Below are positions 11,928 through 21,058 of a DNA stretch of 29,394 nucleotides, piece after piece (position 1 is the first letter of the stretch; every line of letters begins with the position of its first letter). The stretch is taken from IMG/VR virus record IMGVR_UViG_3300032018_000017, positions 1 through 29,394 of that record. The stretch is one strand, 5' to 3'. The stretch comes from a virus. Position numbers and translations under genes: made by a program. The notes below the pieces were generated by a model, which made no database searches, was not told the origin of the DNA, and saw nothing but the letters and a program-made list of their open reading frames with translations.

Positions 11928-13951
11928 TGGATGGCCTTCAAAGTATTGATTACAAAGACTGGTTTATCAACCAGAAGAGAGTTCCACAAAAAGACTCAGA
12001 AGAGTATAAGGAATTCTATGCTTTCCATAAACAACTATGTATGGATGGTTGTACAATGGGAGGAGTATATATCAATCCTTTTTTATATTGGCATTTAAAC
12101 TTCTGGAATACAGAGGTAGACATTATAGATGAACGTGGTAGAATATCACAGAAATATGCTAACCCATATCTACGTGATAACGAATGGGTTATTACAAATG
12201 AAATAGATAGAGCACAAATAGAAAAGAAAGGCCTGGTTATACTAGGCATTCGTCGTTTGGCTAAGTCAGTAATTGAGAGCAGTTATATAGGTTGGGGAGC
12301 TACATTTGATGAGAACTCCCAGAACATTATAGCAGGATTGAATGCTCCCGATATAAAGCTTATCACAGATAAGATTGACAAAGGATTAAACTTTTTACCA
12401 GAAGCATGGAGATGGCAGAGAGTAGAAGACAATTGGAAAAACCAAGTTACTTTAGGGATCAAGACAAAAGCAGGAGAGCGAATCCCCTTTTCTCAGATCC
12501 TTATTCGTAACTTAGATGGTGGTAATAACGAGGAAGCAATTGCAGGTACTAAACCTAGAAAATTAATTATTGATGAGATTGGTAAAGGAAGTTTTCTTAG
12601 AGGACTACAAGCTGCAACACCAGGTTTTACTACACCATATGGGTGGGGATGTAGCCCTATCCTTACAGGTACTGGAGGAGATATGCAGAACTTTATGGAT
12701 GCTAAGTCTCTTATGTTCGATGTAGAAAATTTCAACTTCCTTACATACAATAACGCTAAAGATGATCAGAGAGTACATGGGCTATTTATTTCCCATAAGT
12801 ACAGAATGGAAGCTAAAGAAGAATCCTCATTAGGAGCCTACCTTGAACAACCTGCAGATTCTGAATTACACAATGTAAAAATGTTAGTCTCTAATTTAGA
12901 GAAAGCAGATAAGATTACAAATGATAACCTTGACAGATTAAAGAAAGCTGGTGATAGACTAGCTTATTTAAAAGAGAAGATGTATTACCCACAAGAAGTG
13001 GATGATATATTCTTGAATGAGGACACAAATATATTTGATATAGAAGCATCTAAACGTCAGAAAGCCAGACTGCTAGCACAAGAAAGAACAGGAACACCTG
13101 TTATTCTTTATGATGATGGACAAGGAGTTAAACATGAGTTTACAGATAAAATGCCTATATCAAACTTCCCTTTGAAGAATAGTGATAACAAAGAAGCTCC
13201 TGTAGTAATATATGAGTTTCCAATTGAAAGTCCTCCTTATGGATTATATGTAGCAGGGATTGACCCTTATAGACAGGGAAAGTCTGCTTATTCAAGTTCA
13301 TTAGGATCTGTATATATATACAAACGTATGCATGCTATTTCTGGAGAGAAGTATCAAGATATGTTTGTAGCTAGTTATTGTGCTAGACCAGAGAAGAAAG
13401 AAACATGGGAAGAACAAGCACGCTACCTGATTAAATATTACAATGCAAGAGCTCTATGTGAGAATGACGAAATATCCTTTATAGATTACATGATAGCTAA
13501 AGGAGATGCTCATTACCTAGAAAGACAACCTGATTGGTTAAAGGAAATAGTTCCAAACACTACCGTAAGAAGAGACTATGGAATACATAGATCTTCTGAG
13601 AAAATTAGAGACTTTTTACATGGCTGCCTTAAAAAATATTCAGAAGAAGTTATACATACAGAGAAAGATGAAGATGGAAACATTAAATCTGAAACAAAAG
13701 GTATGTCTAAAATATTTGATCCTGTTCTCCTCGAGGAGATGATACAATATAATGAGACAGGCAACTTTGATAGAATCATTGCAGCAGAACTAGCAATAGC
13801 TCTAGCAATGAAACTAGATCCCATAATGGGAAAAATAGGAGGAGAGCAAGATGTAAGAATGCAATCAATGTTCACTAAGAACAAAAAGAATACTCTGTTT
13901 ACACAAAGCAGATCAATGTTTAACACACCAAAAAATAAATTGTTTAGATAA
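11927..13951 (+). CDS. terL: Terminase large subunit, 674 aa
   Basis: This is the ATP-driven packaging motor and nuclease. The ATPase half shows a Walker-A-like loop GIRRLAKS at residues 107-114 (compare SRQxGKT in T4 TerL; here Ala replaces the usual Gly), and Walker B LIIDE at 213-217. The nuclease half has acidic residues in AGIDPY (Asp446), CENDE (Glu512) and FDRIIAAE (Asp615), the RNase-H-like pattern. The length, and the neighbouring portal, match crAss-like TerL. It is immediately followed (1 nt) by a homing endonuclease inserted before the portal gene. Confidence 0.95.
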   Translation: MDGLQSIDYKDWFINQKRVPQKDSEEYKEFYAFHKQLCMDGCTMGGVYINPFLYWHLNFWNTEVDIIDERGRISQKYANPYLRDNEWVITNEIDRAQIEKKGLVILGIRRLAKSVIESSYIGWGATFDENSQNIIAGLNAPDIKLITDKIDKGLNFLPEAWRWQRVEDNWKNQVTLGIKTKAGERIPFSQILIRNLDGGNNEEAIAGTKPRKLIIDEIGKGSFLRGLQAATPGFTTPYGWGCSPILTGTGGDMQNFMDAKSLMFDVENFNFLTYNNAKDDQRVHGLFISHKYRMEAKEESSLGAYLEQPADSELHNVKMLVSNLEKADKITNDNLDRLKKAGDRLAYLKEKMYYPQEVDDIFLNEDTNIFDIEASKRQKARLLAQERTGTPVILYDDGQGVKHEFTDKMPISNFPLKNSDNKEAPVVIYEFPIESPPYGLYVAGIDPYRQGKSAYSSSLGSVYIYKRMHAISGEKYQDMFVASYCARPEKKETWEEQARYLIKYYNARALCENDEISFIDYMIAKGDAHYLERQPDWLKEIVPNTTVRRDYGIHRSSEKIRDFLHGCLKKYSEEVIHTEKDEDGNIKSETKGMSKIFDPVLLEEMIQYNETGNFDRIIAAELAIALAMKLDPIMGKIGGEQDVRMQSMFTKNKKNTLFTQSRSMFNTPKNKLFR

Positions 13952-13952
13952 C

Positions 13953-14498
13953 ATGGCAGAACATAAATACAAAAATAAAGAATATAAGTCCAGAATAAAC
14001 GGAAAACATACTATTCAATATAATGCTTGGAAAGCTATGTATCAAAGATGTAATGATAGTAATTTACATTTAAAACATCCTTCATACAAAGATTGTTATA
14101 TTTGTGATGAATGGTTAGATTTTCAAATCTTTGCAAAATGGTTTGATGAAAATTATATTGAAGGTTACCAATTAGATAAAGATTTATTAACTACTGGAAA
14201 TAAATTATATTCACCAGCAACTTGTTGTTTTATCCCACAAGAAATAAATCTTTCTATTATAAAACCTCATACATCTAGAAATTTACCTTTAGGTGTGTAT
14301 AAACACCATTATAAATTTGTAACACATATAAAAGAAAATAAAGTTAGTAAATATATAGGTATTTTTAATTCAATTGAAAAAGCTTCTGATTGTTATATTA
14401 AAGAAAAACAAAAACAATTAAAAAAGTTGGCACAAAAATATAAAGATACTATTACATTAGAAACTTATAACTCTTTATTAAACTATATAGTAAATTAA
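13953..14498 (+). CDS. HNH/AP2-like homing endonuclease family protein, 181 aa
   Basis: The N-terminal half shows the pattern W..MYQRC (residues 26-32), YKDCYICDEWLDFQIFAKWF (45-64), LDKD and YSPATCCFIP, then IN (about 75-99). This is the layout of the common phage HNH-type family with W...RC...Y...C..W..F..F and LD.D....YSP..C. Residues about 112-160 (LGVYKHHYKFVTHIKENK, then YIGIFNSIEKASDCY) resemble an AP2-like DNA-binding domain. The gene fills the TerL-portal gap with only 1 and 2 nt to spare and is AT-richer than both. It is probably a free-standing mobile gene. Confidence 0.78.
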   Translation: MAEHKYKNKEYKSRINGKHTIQYNAWKAMYQRCNDSNLHLKHPSYKDCYICDEWLDFQIFAKWFDENYIEGYQLDKDLLTTGNKLYSPATCCFIPQEINLSIIKPHTSRNLPLGVYKHHYKFVTHIKENKVSKYIGIFNSIEKASDCYIKEKQKQLKKLAQKYKDTITLETYNSLLNYIVN

Positions 14499-14500
14499 TT

Positions 14501-17086
14501 ATGATAATTAGATACACAAAAGACGCTACCATACGGTATGCCTACTTAAACATCTTTCCTGATCAGTTCAAGACAGAGAAGGAGAAACAAGATGAGAGCT
14601 GGATTAAGAACACCATGGATTATTTTTCCAACAAGGCTTATGCTGAATACATAAAGAATAGAGATACGTTTGTAAAAAACTATGATCTTATGAAGGGGAT
14701 TCTGCGTATGGAAGATTTCTATCAGGAACCAGAGGTGAGAAGCTTTACAGATGTACTTACAGCAGATCTAGAACTTCCAGCTTATGTAAAACATTATTCT
14801 ATTGTAACAACACCTATTAATGAGTTAGTAGGAGAGATATCAAAAAGACCTGATACATTCAGAGTGAAAGCTTTTGATGATGATAGTAAAGCAGAAGAAC
14901 TTCAGTTCAAAACCGATACATTACAAGAATATGTAATCAATCAAGTGAAGCAACAACTAACTGCAAAAGCTGCAATGCAAGGAGAAGAAATTGATCCTGA
15001 GCAACTAGATCAGATGACTATGGAACAAGTTAAAGATCAACTTGATAGTTATACATCCATAGCTGAGAAGTGGGCTAACCATGTTCTTACATGTCAGAAA
15101 GCTGAATTCAATCTTAAAGAAAAGAGTGAGGATGCATTTAGAGATATGTTAATATCTGCTAGAGAGTTCTATCATATATATGAAGACAACTCTAAGTTAG
15201 GATTTAACATAGAGGTGGCTAATCCAAAAAATACTTGGTATCTATCTACACCAGATAGAAAATATATATCAGATCCAACAGGTAGAGCACAAGGTGCATA
15301 TGCTGCTGGTACTGTGACAGTTATGGAACTATCTGAGATTATTGAATCTGTTCCTGATCTTACTAAAGAAGAAATAGATCACCTCAGATCATCATTACAA
15401 GATTATGGACTAATCAATGTACGTGAATCTAATCTTGGTAATCCTAATGCTCCAGAAGGTATTGACTCTGTAAACTATGATACATTTGACCCTCTTGTAT
15501 TACAAACAAGAATGATGATAGAGAGTGAGATGAAGGAGAACAATGATGGACTTAAAGATTTCTTAGGTCTTACTAATAATGTAAGTTCATTTGGATATAA
15601 ATATGTTGTTGTAAGAAGCTATTGGATATCTAAAAAGAAAATAGGTAAGTTGATTTATATAGATGAAATGGGTAACGAGCAATCAATGCTTGTTGATGAA
15701 TCGTATAAATCAGGAACTATTCCGACACAAGAATCATTAGAATGGGGATGGATTAACCAATGGTACCAAGGAACTAAGATTGGTCCAGACATTTATCACA
15801 TTAAACCATTTAAGTTATTAAACTACTGTCCTATCATAGGCATTGTGCATGAGGTGAAGAATACAGAGGCTAAATCTCTTGTTGATCTCATGAAGCCTTT
15901 CCAAGTAATATATAATGTATGTATGAACCAACTTTACAAACTACTTGAGAAAGAAGTTGGTAAGGTGCAGCTTATGTCATTAAGACACATTCCTATTCCT
16001 AAAGATGGAGATGCACAAGATGCCTTAGACATATGGGAAATGGAAGCACGTAATAGAGGAGTGGTATTTATTGATGATAGTCCAGAGAACATGAAGAGCC
16101 CTAGCTCATTCAATCAATTTACAGCTCTTGACCTTACACGTACACAGGAGATACAATCTAGATATAATCTTGCTATGCAGATTAAACAAGAGTGTTGGGA
16201 ACTTGTAGGTATGTCTAAACAACGTATGGGATCTGTTTCTGCTTCTGAATCAGCTACAGGTACAAACACTGCTATGCAACAGAGTTATTCTCAAACAGAG
16301 CCTCTATTCGTGGCTCATGAATATGTAATGGGTCAATTGTATCAGAGTATTATAGATGCTGCTTTATATGTAGAATCATCTAAACCACAATCCACTCTAT
16401 CATATATTACATCTGAAGGAGAATCTGCATTTGTACAAGTGAATGGAACAGATCTTAGATTTAGAGATTTGAAAGTGTTCCTTACTAACAGACCAGAAGA
16501 TACACAAATGTTTAATGAGCTTAGACAATTGTCTCAAGCTATTATACAGAATGGTGGCACACTTTATGATGTTGTTGAACTATACAGTTCTAAATCACAA
16601 AGAGATCTTAAGAAAACATTCAAAGATCTTAGAGATAGACAAATTGCACAGCAAGAACAAGCTCAGCAATTACAACAGCAACAACAACAAGCTCAAGAGC
16701 AACAAGCTCAAGCTCAACAACAGTTTGCTATACAACAACATCAAGAACAACTTGCTCATGATGATTATCAAAAAGAACTTGATAGACTATCTAAAGAAAA
16801 GATTGCCATCATTGCTGCTACTGGATATGGTAATATTGAGAGTGAAGATGTTAATGCTAATGCTATTCCTGATGTAATGGAGATGAGTAGATTAGCTCAT
16901 GACCAAGAGAAAGCTTCTAAAGACTATGGATTAAAAATGGCTGATATTCAATCTAAGAATAAACAAGCTAGTGATAAAATGTCTATAGAAAAAGAAAAAT
17001 TAGCAGTGCAAAGAGAGAATATGGCAAATGATGAAAAAATAGCAAAGATAAATGCAAGCAATAGAGCAAATAAAACAAAGAAATAA
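14501..17086 (+). CDS. Portal protein, 861 aa
   Basis: This is the dodecameric ring at the capsid vertex through which DNA enters and leaves. Identification rests on position after TerL, on length, and on the crAss-like portal layout. Residues 1-100 hold a helical start. The middle contains the conserved 'FKLLNYCPIIGIVHEVKN' and 'PFQVIYNVCMNQLYKLLEK' segments typical of these portals. The C-terminal 150 residues are a Gln-rich coiled coil (QQ/QA repeats near residues 715-755). The end is Lys/Asn-rich. A GIY-YIG homing gene overlaps the last 35 nt in another frame. Confidence 0.9.
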   Translation: MIIRYTKDATIRYAYLNIFPDQFKTEKEKQDESWIKNTMDYFSNKAYAEYIKNRDTFVKNYDLMKGILRMEDFYQEPEVRSFTDVLTADLELPAYVKHYSIVTTPINELVGEISKRPDTFRVKAFDDDSKAEELQFKTDTLQEYVINQVKQQLTAKAAMQGEEIDPEQLDQMTMEQVKDQLDSYTSIAEKWANHVLTCQKAEFNLKEKSEDAFRDMLISAREFYHIYEDNSKLGFNIEVANPKNTWYLSTPDRKYISDPTGRAQGAYAAGTVTVMELSEIIESVPDLTKEEIDHLRSSLQDYGLINVRESNLGNPNAPEGIDSVNYDTFDPLVLQTRMMIESEMKENNDGLKDFLGLTNNVSSFGYKYVVVRSYWISKKKIGKLIYIDEMGNEQSMLVDESYKSGTIPTQESLEWGWINQWYQGTKIGPDIYHIKPFKLLNYCPIIGIVHEVKNTEAKSLVDLMKPFQVIYNVCMNQLYKLLEKEVGKVQLMSLRHIPIPKDGDAQDALDIWEMEARNRGVVFIDDSPENMKSPSSFNQFTALDLTRTQEIQSRYNLAMQIKQECWELVGMSKQRMGSVSASESATGTNTAMQQSYSQTEPLFVAHEYVMGQLYQSIIDAALYVESSKPQSTLSYITSEGESAFVQVNGTDLRFRDLKVFLTNRPEDTQMFNELRQLSQAIIQNGGTLYDVVELYSSKSQRDLKKTFKDLRDRQIAQQEQAQQLQQQQQQAQEQQAQAQQQFAIQQHQEQLAHDDYQKELDRLSKEKIAIIAATGYGNIESEDVNANAIPDVMEMSRLAHDQEKASKDYGLKMADIQSKNKQASDKMSIEKEKLAVQRENMANDEKIAKINASNRANKTKK

Positions 17087-17789
17087 AAAAGGTTTAATTT
17101 ATAAAATAAACTTAAGTGATAAATTTATTATAGGAAGTACTATAAATTATAAAGAAAGAGTATATCACCATAAGTATTGTTTAATAAATAATAAACATTG
17201 TAATAAACCATTACAGTCATTATATAATAAATTAGATAATAAAAATATTAGCTTTGAAATATTACAAGAAGATATTCCAGAAATTATTTTACAATATGTA
17301 GAGGATATTTGGATAGGTGCAAGTTGTAGTAAAATACAAGATAAAAAACAAGGTTTAAATATAATAGACGGTTCTAGGATTTCTTATACAAAAGAAATGA
17401 TAGAACATAAAAGAATTATACAAACTGAAAAAATGAAAAATCTTTCAGTAGAAGATAAAAAACAAATATATATAAAAGGACAACTTACTAAAAAAGTAAA
17501 AATTATAGAAATAGGAGAAAATATATCAAAAGGTAGAAAAAATAATGCAAAGTTTAACTGGGATAATAATCAAACAAAACCTGTTACTCAGTTAACAAAA
17601 GATGACATAGTTATCAATACATGGTCTTCTGCTTATCAAGTGCAAAAAGAATTAGGTTTTAGTTCTTCTAAAATCAGTGCTGTTTGTAGAAATAAATATA
17701 ATTTAAAAACACATAATAACTATAAATGGAGATTCTCTACAATAGAAGAAATAGAAAATGCTAAAGGACGTAATAACAAAAAAGGTTAA
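17052..17789 (+). CDS. GIY-YIG homing endonuclease with NUMOD1-like domain, 245 aa
   Basis: Residues 14-30 contain GLIY and FIIGST, which stand in for the GIY and YIG strands. The following NYKERVYHH gives the catalytic Arg (about 36), and EDIWI near residue 84 gives the catalytic Glu. Residues about 177-228 (KPVTQLTKDD, WSSAYQVQKELGFSSSKISA, YKWRF) match the NUMOD1 DNA-binding module. The start lies inside the portal gene's last codons in another frame. Such genes spread by cutting alleles lacking them. With the HNH/AP2-like gene upstream, it brackets the portal. Confidence 0.88.
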   Translation: MQAIEQIKQRNKKGLIYKINLSDKFIIGSTINYKERVYHHKYCLINNKHCNKPLQSLYNKLDNKNISFEILQEDIPEIILQYVEDIWIGASCSKIQDKKQGLNIIDGSRISYTKEMIEHKRIIQTEKMKNLSVEDKKQIYIKGQLTKKVKIIEIGENISKGRKNNAKFNWDNNQTKPVTQLTKDDIVINTWSSAYQVQKELGFSSSKISAVCRNKYNLKTHNNYKWRFSTIEEIENAKGRNNKKG

Positions 17790-17795
17790 AAAACT

Positions 17796-17813
17796 TCTCC
17801 TCTTCGGGGGAGA
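17796..17813 (+). terminator. UUCG-tetraloop hairpin after the GIY-YIG gene
   Basis: TCTCCTC and GGGGAGA pair over 7 bp (one T-G) closed by a C(TTCG)G tetraloop, the most stable RNA tetraloop class. It lies 6 nt after the GIY-YIG stop. The 3' flank is TAAAAAT rather than a T-run, so it may be a processing or stability element rather than a strong terminator. Confidence 0.5.
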
Positions 17814-17868
17814 TAAAAATATTAATGCTATATTATCAACAAAATTGAATCACATTGGCTGATAATGC

Positions 17869-17899
17869 TTTGATATTCAAAACTCTTATTATACATTTA
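17869..17899 (+). promoter_or_regulatory. Bacteroidota-type promoter upstream of the scaffold/capsid genes
   Basis: TTTG at 17869-17872 and TACATTTA at 17892-17899 are exactly 19 nt apart, matching TTTG-N19-TAnnTTTG except for the last base. The start site would be about 30 nt upstream of the scaffold-like gene at 17933. It would give capsid genes a boost independent of the packaging operon. Confidence 0.6.
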
Positions 17900-17932
17900 C
17901 ACTAAATAAACCAAACACAAATACAACTACAT

Positions 17933-19195
17933 ATGGCTGACAATTTAGAAACTATGGGAAACTTTAGTATCCAAGATACTATGGAAATGGGAATGGGTAA
18001 CCAAGAACTATTAAATGACTTGTTTTCTCCTGAAACAGCATCCTCTAATCCAGAAGATGTAACTCCTATTATCAATGAGGCTGATGCACCTGCTGCACCT
18101 GCTAAACCAGAAGTTCCAAAAGGTAAGGACATTGTTCCTCCAAAGAGCGTTGATGGTAAAACAGATGAAGAGAAACTAGAAGGTCAATCAATGATCTCTG
18201 ATTTCTTAAGTGATAACCCTGATGATGAAGAGGAAGACGCTCCAGTATCAAAAGTTGCAAAATCTGCAACAGTTGATAATGATGATGAATCTGATGAACC
18301 AGAAACAACTCAGTTCACAGCTCTTGCTAATGATCTATATAAACTAGGAGTGTTCACATCTGAAGATGATGATGATGATCAAGAACCAGTAACTACAGCA
18401 GAAGAGTTTTTAGAAAGATTCAATGCTGAGAAGAAAAAAGGTGCTAGTGAAATAGTACAAAACTTCATAGGACAATTTGGAGAAGATTATCAAGAAGCGT
18501 TTGATGCCATATTTGTAAAAGGAGTTGATCCAAAAGATTACTTCACTACATATAATACTGTTGTTGGATTTGCTGAGATGGATCTTTCTGATGAGACCAA
18601 TCAAGTTAGAATAATGAAACAAGCTCTAACTAATCAAGGGTTTGATCCAGAAGATATAGAAACAGAAGTTGAAAGACTTAAAAACTACGGTGACTTAGAA
18701 AGCGTTGCAACTAAACATCACAAGGTGTTGGTTAAAAAAGAAGCAGCTAAGTTACAAGAATTAGAAGCTAAATCTGCAGCTGAGCTACAACAAAAAGCTC
18801 AAGTCAGAAATCAATATATAAGCAATGTGCAATCCATCTTAAATGATAAGGTGAAAGCAAAAGAGTTTGATGGTATTCCTATCAATCCAAAATTAGCAAC
18901 AGAACTACAAGACTTCTTATTAGTAGATAAGTGGAAAACTCCATCAGGAGAAACTCTTACAGACTTTGATCGTGCTATTCTTGATATGAAAAGACCTGAG
19001 AACCACGCAATGAAAGTTAAGGTGGGACTTCTTTTAAAGATGTTAGAAAAAGATCCTACATTATCAACTATACAAAGAACAGGCGTTACAAAGAAATCTA
19101 ACGAACTGTTTGGAGAAGTTGCAAGACAAGTTACCAAAGCTAAGAGCACTGGTACAGGAACAAGTAGTGTTAATACAAAATCGTGGTTTCAATAA
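17933..19195 (+). CDS. Acidic scaffold-like capsid assembly protein, 420 aa
   Basis: The first 170 residues are acidic and Pro/Ala/Asp-rich with low-complexity runs, likely disordered. The C-terminal half is helical, with a Gln/Ala/Lys coiled coil (residues about 265-300) and a Ser/Thr-rich tail. The position between portal and major capsid protein, the size and the composition fit a scaffolding protein. No protease domain is visible. I base the role on context, not on sequence identity. Confidence 0.7.
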   Translation: MADNLETMGNFSIQDTMEMGMGNQELLNDLFSPETASSNPEDVTPIINEADAPAAPAKPEVPKGKDIVPPKSVDGKTDEEKLEGQSMISDFLSDNPDDEEEDAPVSKVAKSATVDNDDESDEPETTQFTALANDLYKLGVFTSEDDDDDQEPVTTAEEFLERFNAEKKKGASEIVQNFIGQFGEDYQEAFDAIFVKGVDPKDYFTTYNTVVGFAEMDLSDETNQVRIMKQALTNQGFDPEDIETEVERLKNYGDLESVATKHHKVLVKKEAAKLQELEAKSAAELQQKAQVRNQYISNVQSILNDKVKAKEFDGIPINPKLATELQDFLLVDKWKTPSGETLTDFDRAILDMKRPENHAMKVKVGLLLKMLEKDPTLSTIQRTGVTKKSNELFGEVARQVTKAKSTGTGTSSVNTKSWFQ

Positions 19196-19224
19196 CAAAT
19201 TAATAATTAATAAATTCAAATAAA

Positions 19225-20787
19225 ATGGCAGTTCAAACAATCCCTGGGTTAACTGGTTTTACTTATGCTCGTGTAGCGTCTATGGACAAGCGTGCAGTAG
19301 GTAAACTTACAGACTCGAATCACTTGGAAAGTTTTCACTCTACTGAGCCTGCGGACTATGATAAAAAAATCATCAGTCTTTATACCCAGAGTTCATTGTA
19401 CAGTAATGACTTTCTTGACATGATTAACAAAAGCACACCTTATTACATAGATAATAATAGTGATGCCTGGAAATGGCAAGTATCAGTTCCTTACAAATTC
19501 CCAAAAATTATTGACATCCCTGCTTCTACGCAAGATTTAATTGCAACTGGAAAAACAGGTATTGATGGTCAAGAATTCCAATTAGTATTAGATACTAATG
19601 AGTTCTCTAAAAACGCTATCATCTCTGTAGGTACACGTCAATATGGTCCACGTTTCTACGTGATCAAAGATCCTATGCCTTGGAATGCAGGATATTTGTA
19701 TTCATTCACTCTTGTGACTGACAATCCTACTATCGATTTCGTTAATCCTTTATTCTTACAATATGGTATCGAACTTGAATTAGTTGATGCAGCTATTGGA
19801 GAATTTGATCAAGACTTATTAGGTCTTCCAAGATTAGGTGAGCAAATCACAATGTTCGAATCTTTAGGTTCTGGATATGGATATGAGCACAAAATTACAG
19901 AATGGGCTGATGATAAAATGATGGTTGATGCTTCAGGTAAACCTCTTGACATTTTAGTATATGCTCCCCAAAGACGTAACCAATTACCGCTTACACGTAA
20001 TGATGTTAAATGGGAACCGTTCATTGAGTTCTGGATGCGTAAATCTATGTTGGAATTGAAAGTTAAACGTATGATCTGGGCTAAACCAGGTACAGTTAAA
20101 ACTAACGGTTCTAAACAAGAAGTTAAACGTACATCTGCAGGTGTTTACCACAGAATGCGTAACAATGGTAACTTAGTACAATATAACAGAGGTGAATTCT
20201 CTGCTAACTTGATTCGTTCAGTATTTGGTGATCTTTTCTACAGAAGAGTGGATGTTAAAGACAGACGAGTTAAAATGTACACTAACGAAGCTGGATTCGA
20301 TGTATTCCAACAAGCTTTGAAAACTGATGCATTAAATTCAGGTCTTACTTTTATGGCAGATTCTGGAAACAGATACATGCAAGGTGAAGGACAACATATC
20401 ACTTACAACTTTGCATTTGATGCAATGGTTACACGTGAGACTGGTCGTGTTGAACTTATTCACTTGAAAGAATTAGATTTACCACAAACTAACCTAGAGT
20501 TTGGACAAAACAAAAAATCTACTCCAGTATTTATGGTGTTTGATGTTTCTCCAATGGGTGATGGTTCTATGGTAAATAACATTAGAGAAGTGAGAATGAA
20601 AGGTGCTCCTTCTATGACTTGGGGTTATATTGATGGTACTCGTCACCACTTAGGTTTTGCTAAGTCTCAAGGTATGAGTTCAGCTAACAAATTCCCAGGA
20701 TACGAAATCTGGATGAAGGACAGATGTGATGTATTTATTGAAGATTTATCAAGAACTGTGTTGATTGAGGAAATCCCACAATTCTAA
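19225..20787 (+). CDS. Major capsid protein (HK97 fold), 520 aa
   Basis: The sequence matches the crAss-like major capsid family as I recall it: 'DYDKKIISLYTQSSLYSNDF' (about 45-64), then 'DMINKSTPYYIDNNSDAWKW' (66-85), 'GIDGQEFQLVLDTNEF' (about 113-128), 'GPRFYVIKDPMPWNAG' and 'GEFDQDLLGLPRLGEQITMF', then 'ESLGSGYGYEH'. It forms the icosahedral shell. Codon use favours GC-richer synonymous choices (CGT, GGT, AAC) compared with the tail genes, consistent with very high expression. An A-rich leader without Shine-Dalgarno precedes the ATG. Confidence 0.95.
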   Translation: MAVQTIPGLTGFTYARVASMDKRAVGKLTDSNHLESFHSTEPADYDKKIISLYTQSSLYSNDFLDMINKSTPYYIDNNSDAWKWQVSVPYKFPKIIDIPASTQDLIATGKTGIDGQEFQLVLDTNEFSKNAIISVGTRQYGPRFYVIKDPMPWNAGYLYSFTLVTDNPTIDFVNPLFLQYGIELELVDAAIGEFDQDLLGLPRLGEQITMFESLGSGYGYEHKITEWADDKMMVDASGKPLDILVYAPQRRNQLPLTRNDVKWEPFIEFWMRKSMLELKVKRMIWAKPGTVKTNGSKQEVKRTSAGVYHRMRNNGNLVQYNRGEFSANLIRSVFGDLFYRRVDVKDRRVKMYTNEAGFDVFQQALKTDALNSGLTFMADSGNRYMQGEGQHITYNFAFDAMVTRETGRVELIHLKELDLPQTNLEFGQNKKSTPVFMVFDVSPMGDGSMVNNIREVRMKGAPSMTWGYIDGTRHHLGFAKSQGMSSANKFPGYEIWMKDRCDVFIEDLSRTVLIEEIPQF

Positions 20788-20843
20788 TAATAATAGTAGT
20801 TGTATTGCTTCCCATTATAGAACAGCATACATCTCTTTTTTCC

Positions 20844-20890
20844 GAGAAGAATCCCCTCACCTCCTCTCCCTCCTAGAGGGGAAGCTTCTC
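20844..20890 (+). terminator. Long hairpin downstream of the capsid gene
   Basis: GAGAAG (20844-20849) pairs with CTTCTC (20885-20890), and CCCCTC (20853-20858) pairs with GAGGGG (20876-20881), with a small internal loop and a 17-nt apical loop. No T-run follows. It may end or stabilise the abundant capsid transcript, or be a processing site before the tRNA. Confidence 0.5.
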
Positions 20891-20895
20891 AAATT

Positions 20896-20948
20896 AGAGT
20901 GATGGATTGTGGTGTCCACAGTCGCATTCCATTCAATTGGAACACTCT
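20896..20948 (+). other. Small three-way-junction element just before the tRNA
   Basis: AGAGTG (20896-20901) pairs with CACTCT (20943-20948). Inside lie TGTGG-TGT-CCACA (20908-20920) and TTCCA-TTCAAT-TGGAA (20927-20942). The second inner arm abuts the closing stem without a spacer, as a T-arm does in tRNA, and its loop contains TTCAA. It lacks a D-arm and a proper anticodon loop, so it could be a decayed tRNA or a separate small RNA. Confidence 0.4.
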
Positions 20949-20953
20949 GCAAG

Positions 20954-21022
20954 GCGGTTTAGTGTAATTGGTAGCATATCGGGCTCATAACCCAATGGCC
21001 AGGTTCGAGTCCTGAATCCGCA
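20954..21022 (+). tRNA. tRNA with anticodon CAT (Met or lysidine-type Ile), imperfect stems
   Basis: The D-arm GTGT/GCAT with TTGGTA in its loop, the anticodon loop CTCATAA (anticodon CAT at 20986-20988) and the T-loop TTCGAGT are all recognisable. The acceptor is GCGG-TT on the 5' side against AATCCGC on the 3' side, so one base appears missing on the 5' side. The anticodon stem has a C-A mismatch and the T-stem one C-A mismatch. CCA is not encoded. It may be functional after modification, or be degenerating. Confidence 0.7.
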
Positions 21023-21058
21023 ACTAAAATAAACCAAATAAATTAAATTAACTACATT

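Noticed and set aside
16515-16877. Open frame of 120 codons inside the portal gene
   Set aside because: It is a shifted reading of the Gln-repeat region of the portal and gives only Leu/Asn/Lys-rich low-complexity sequence.
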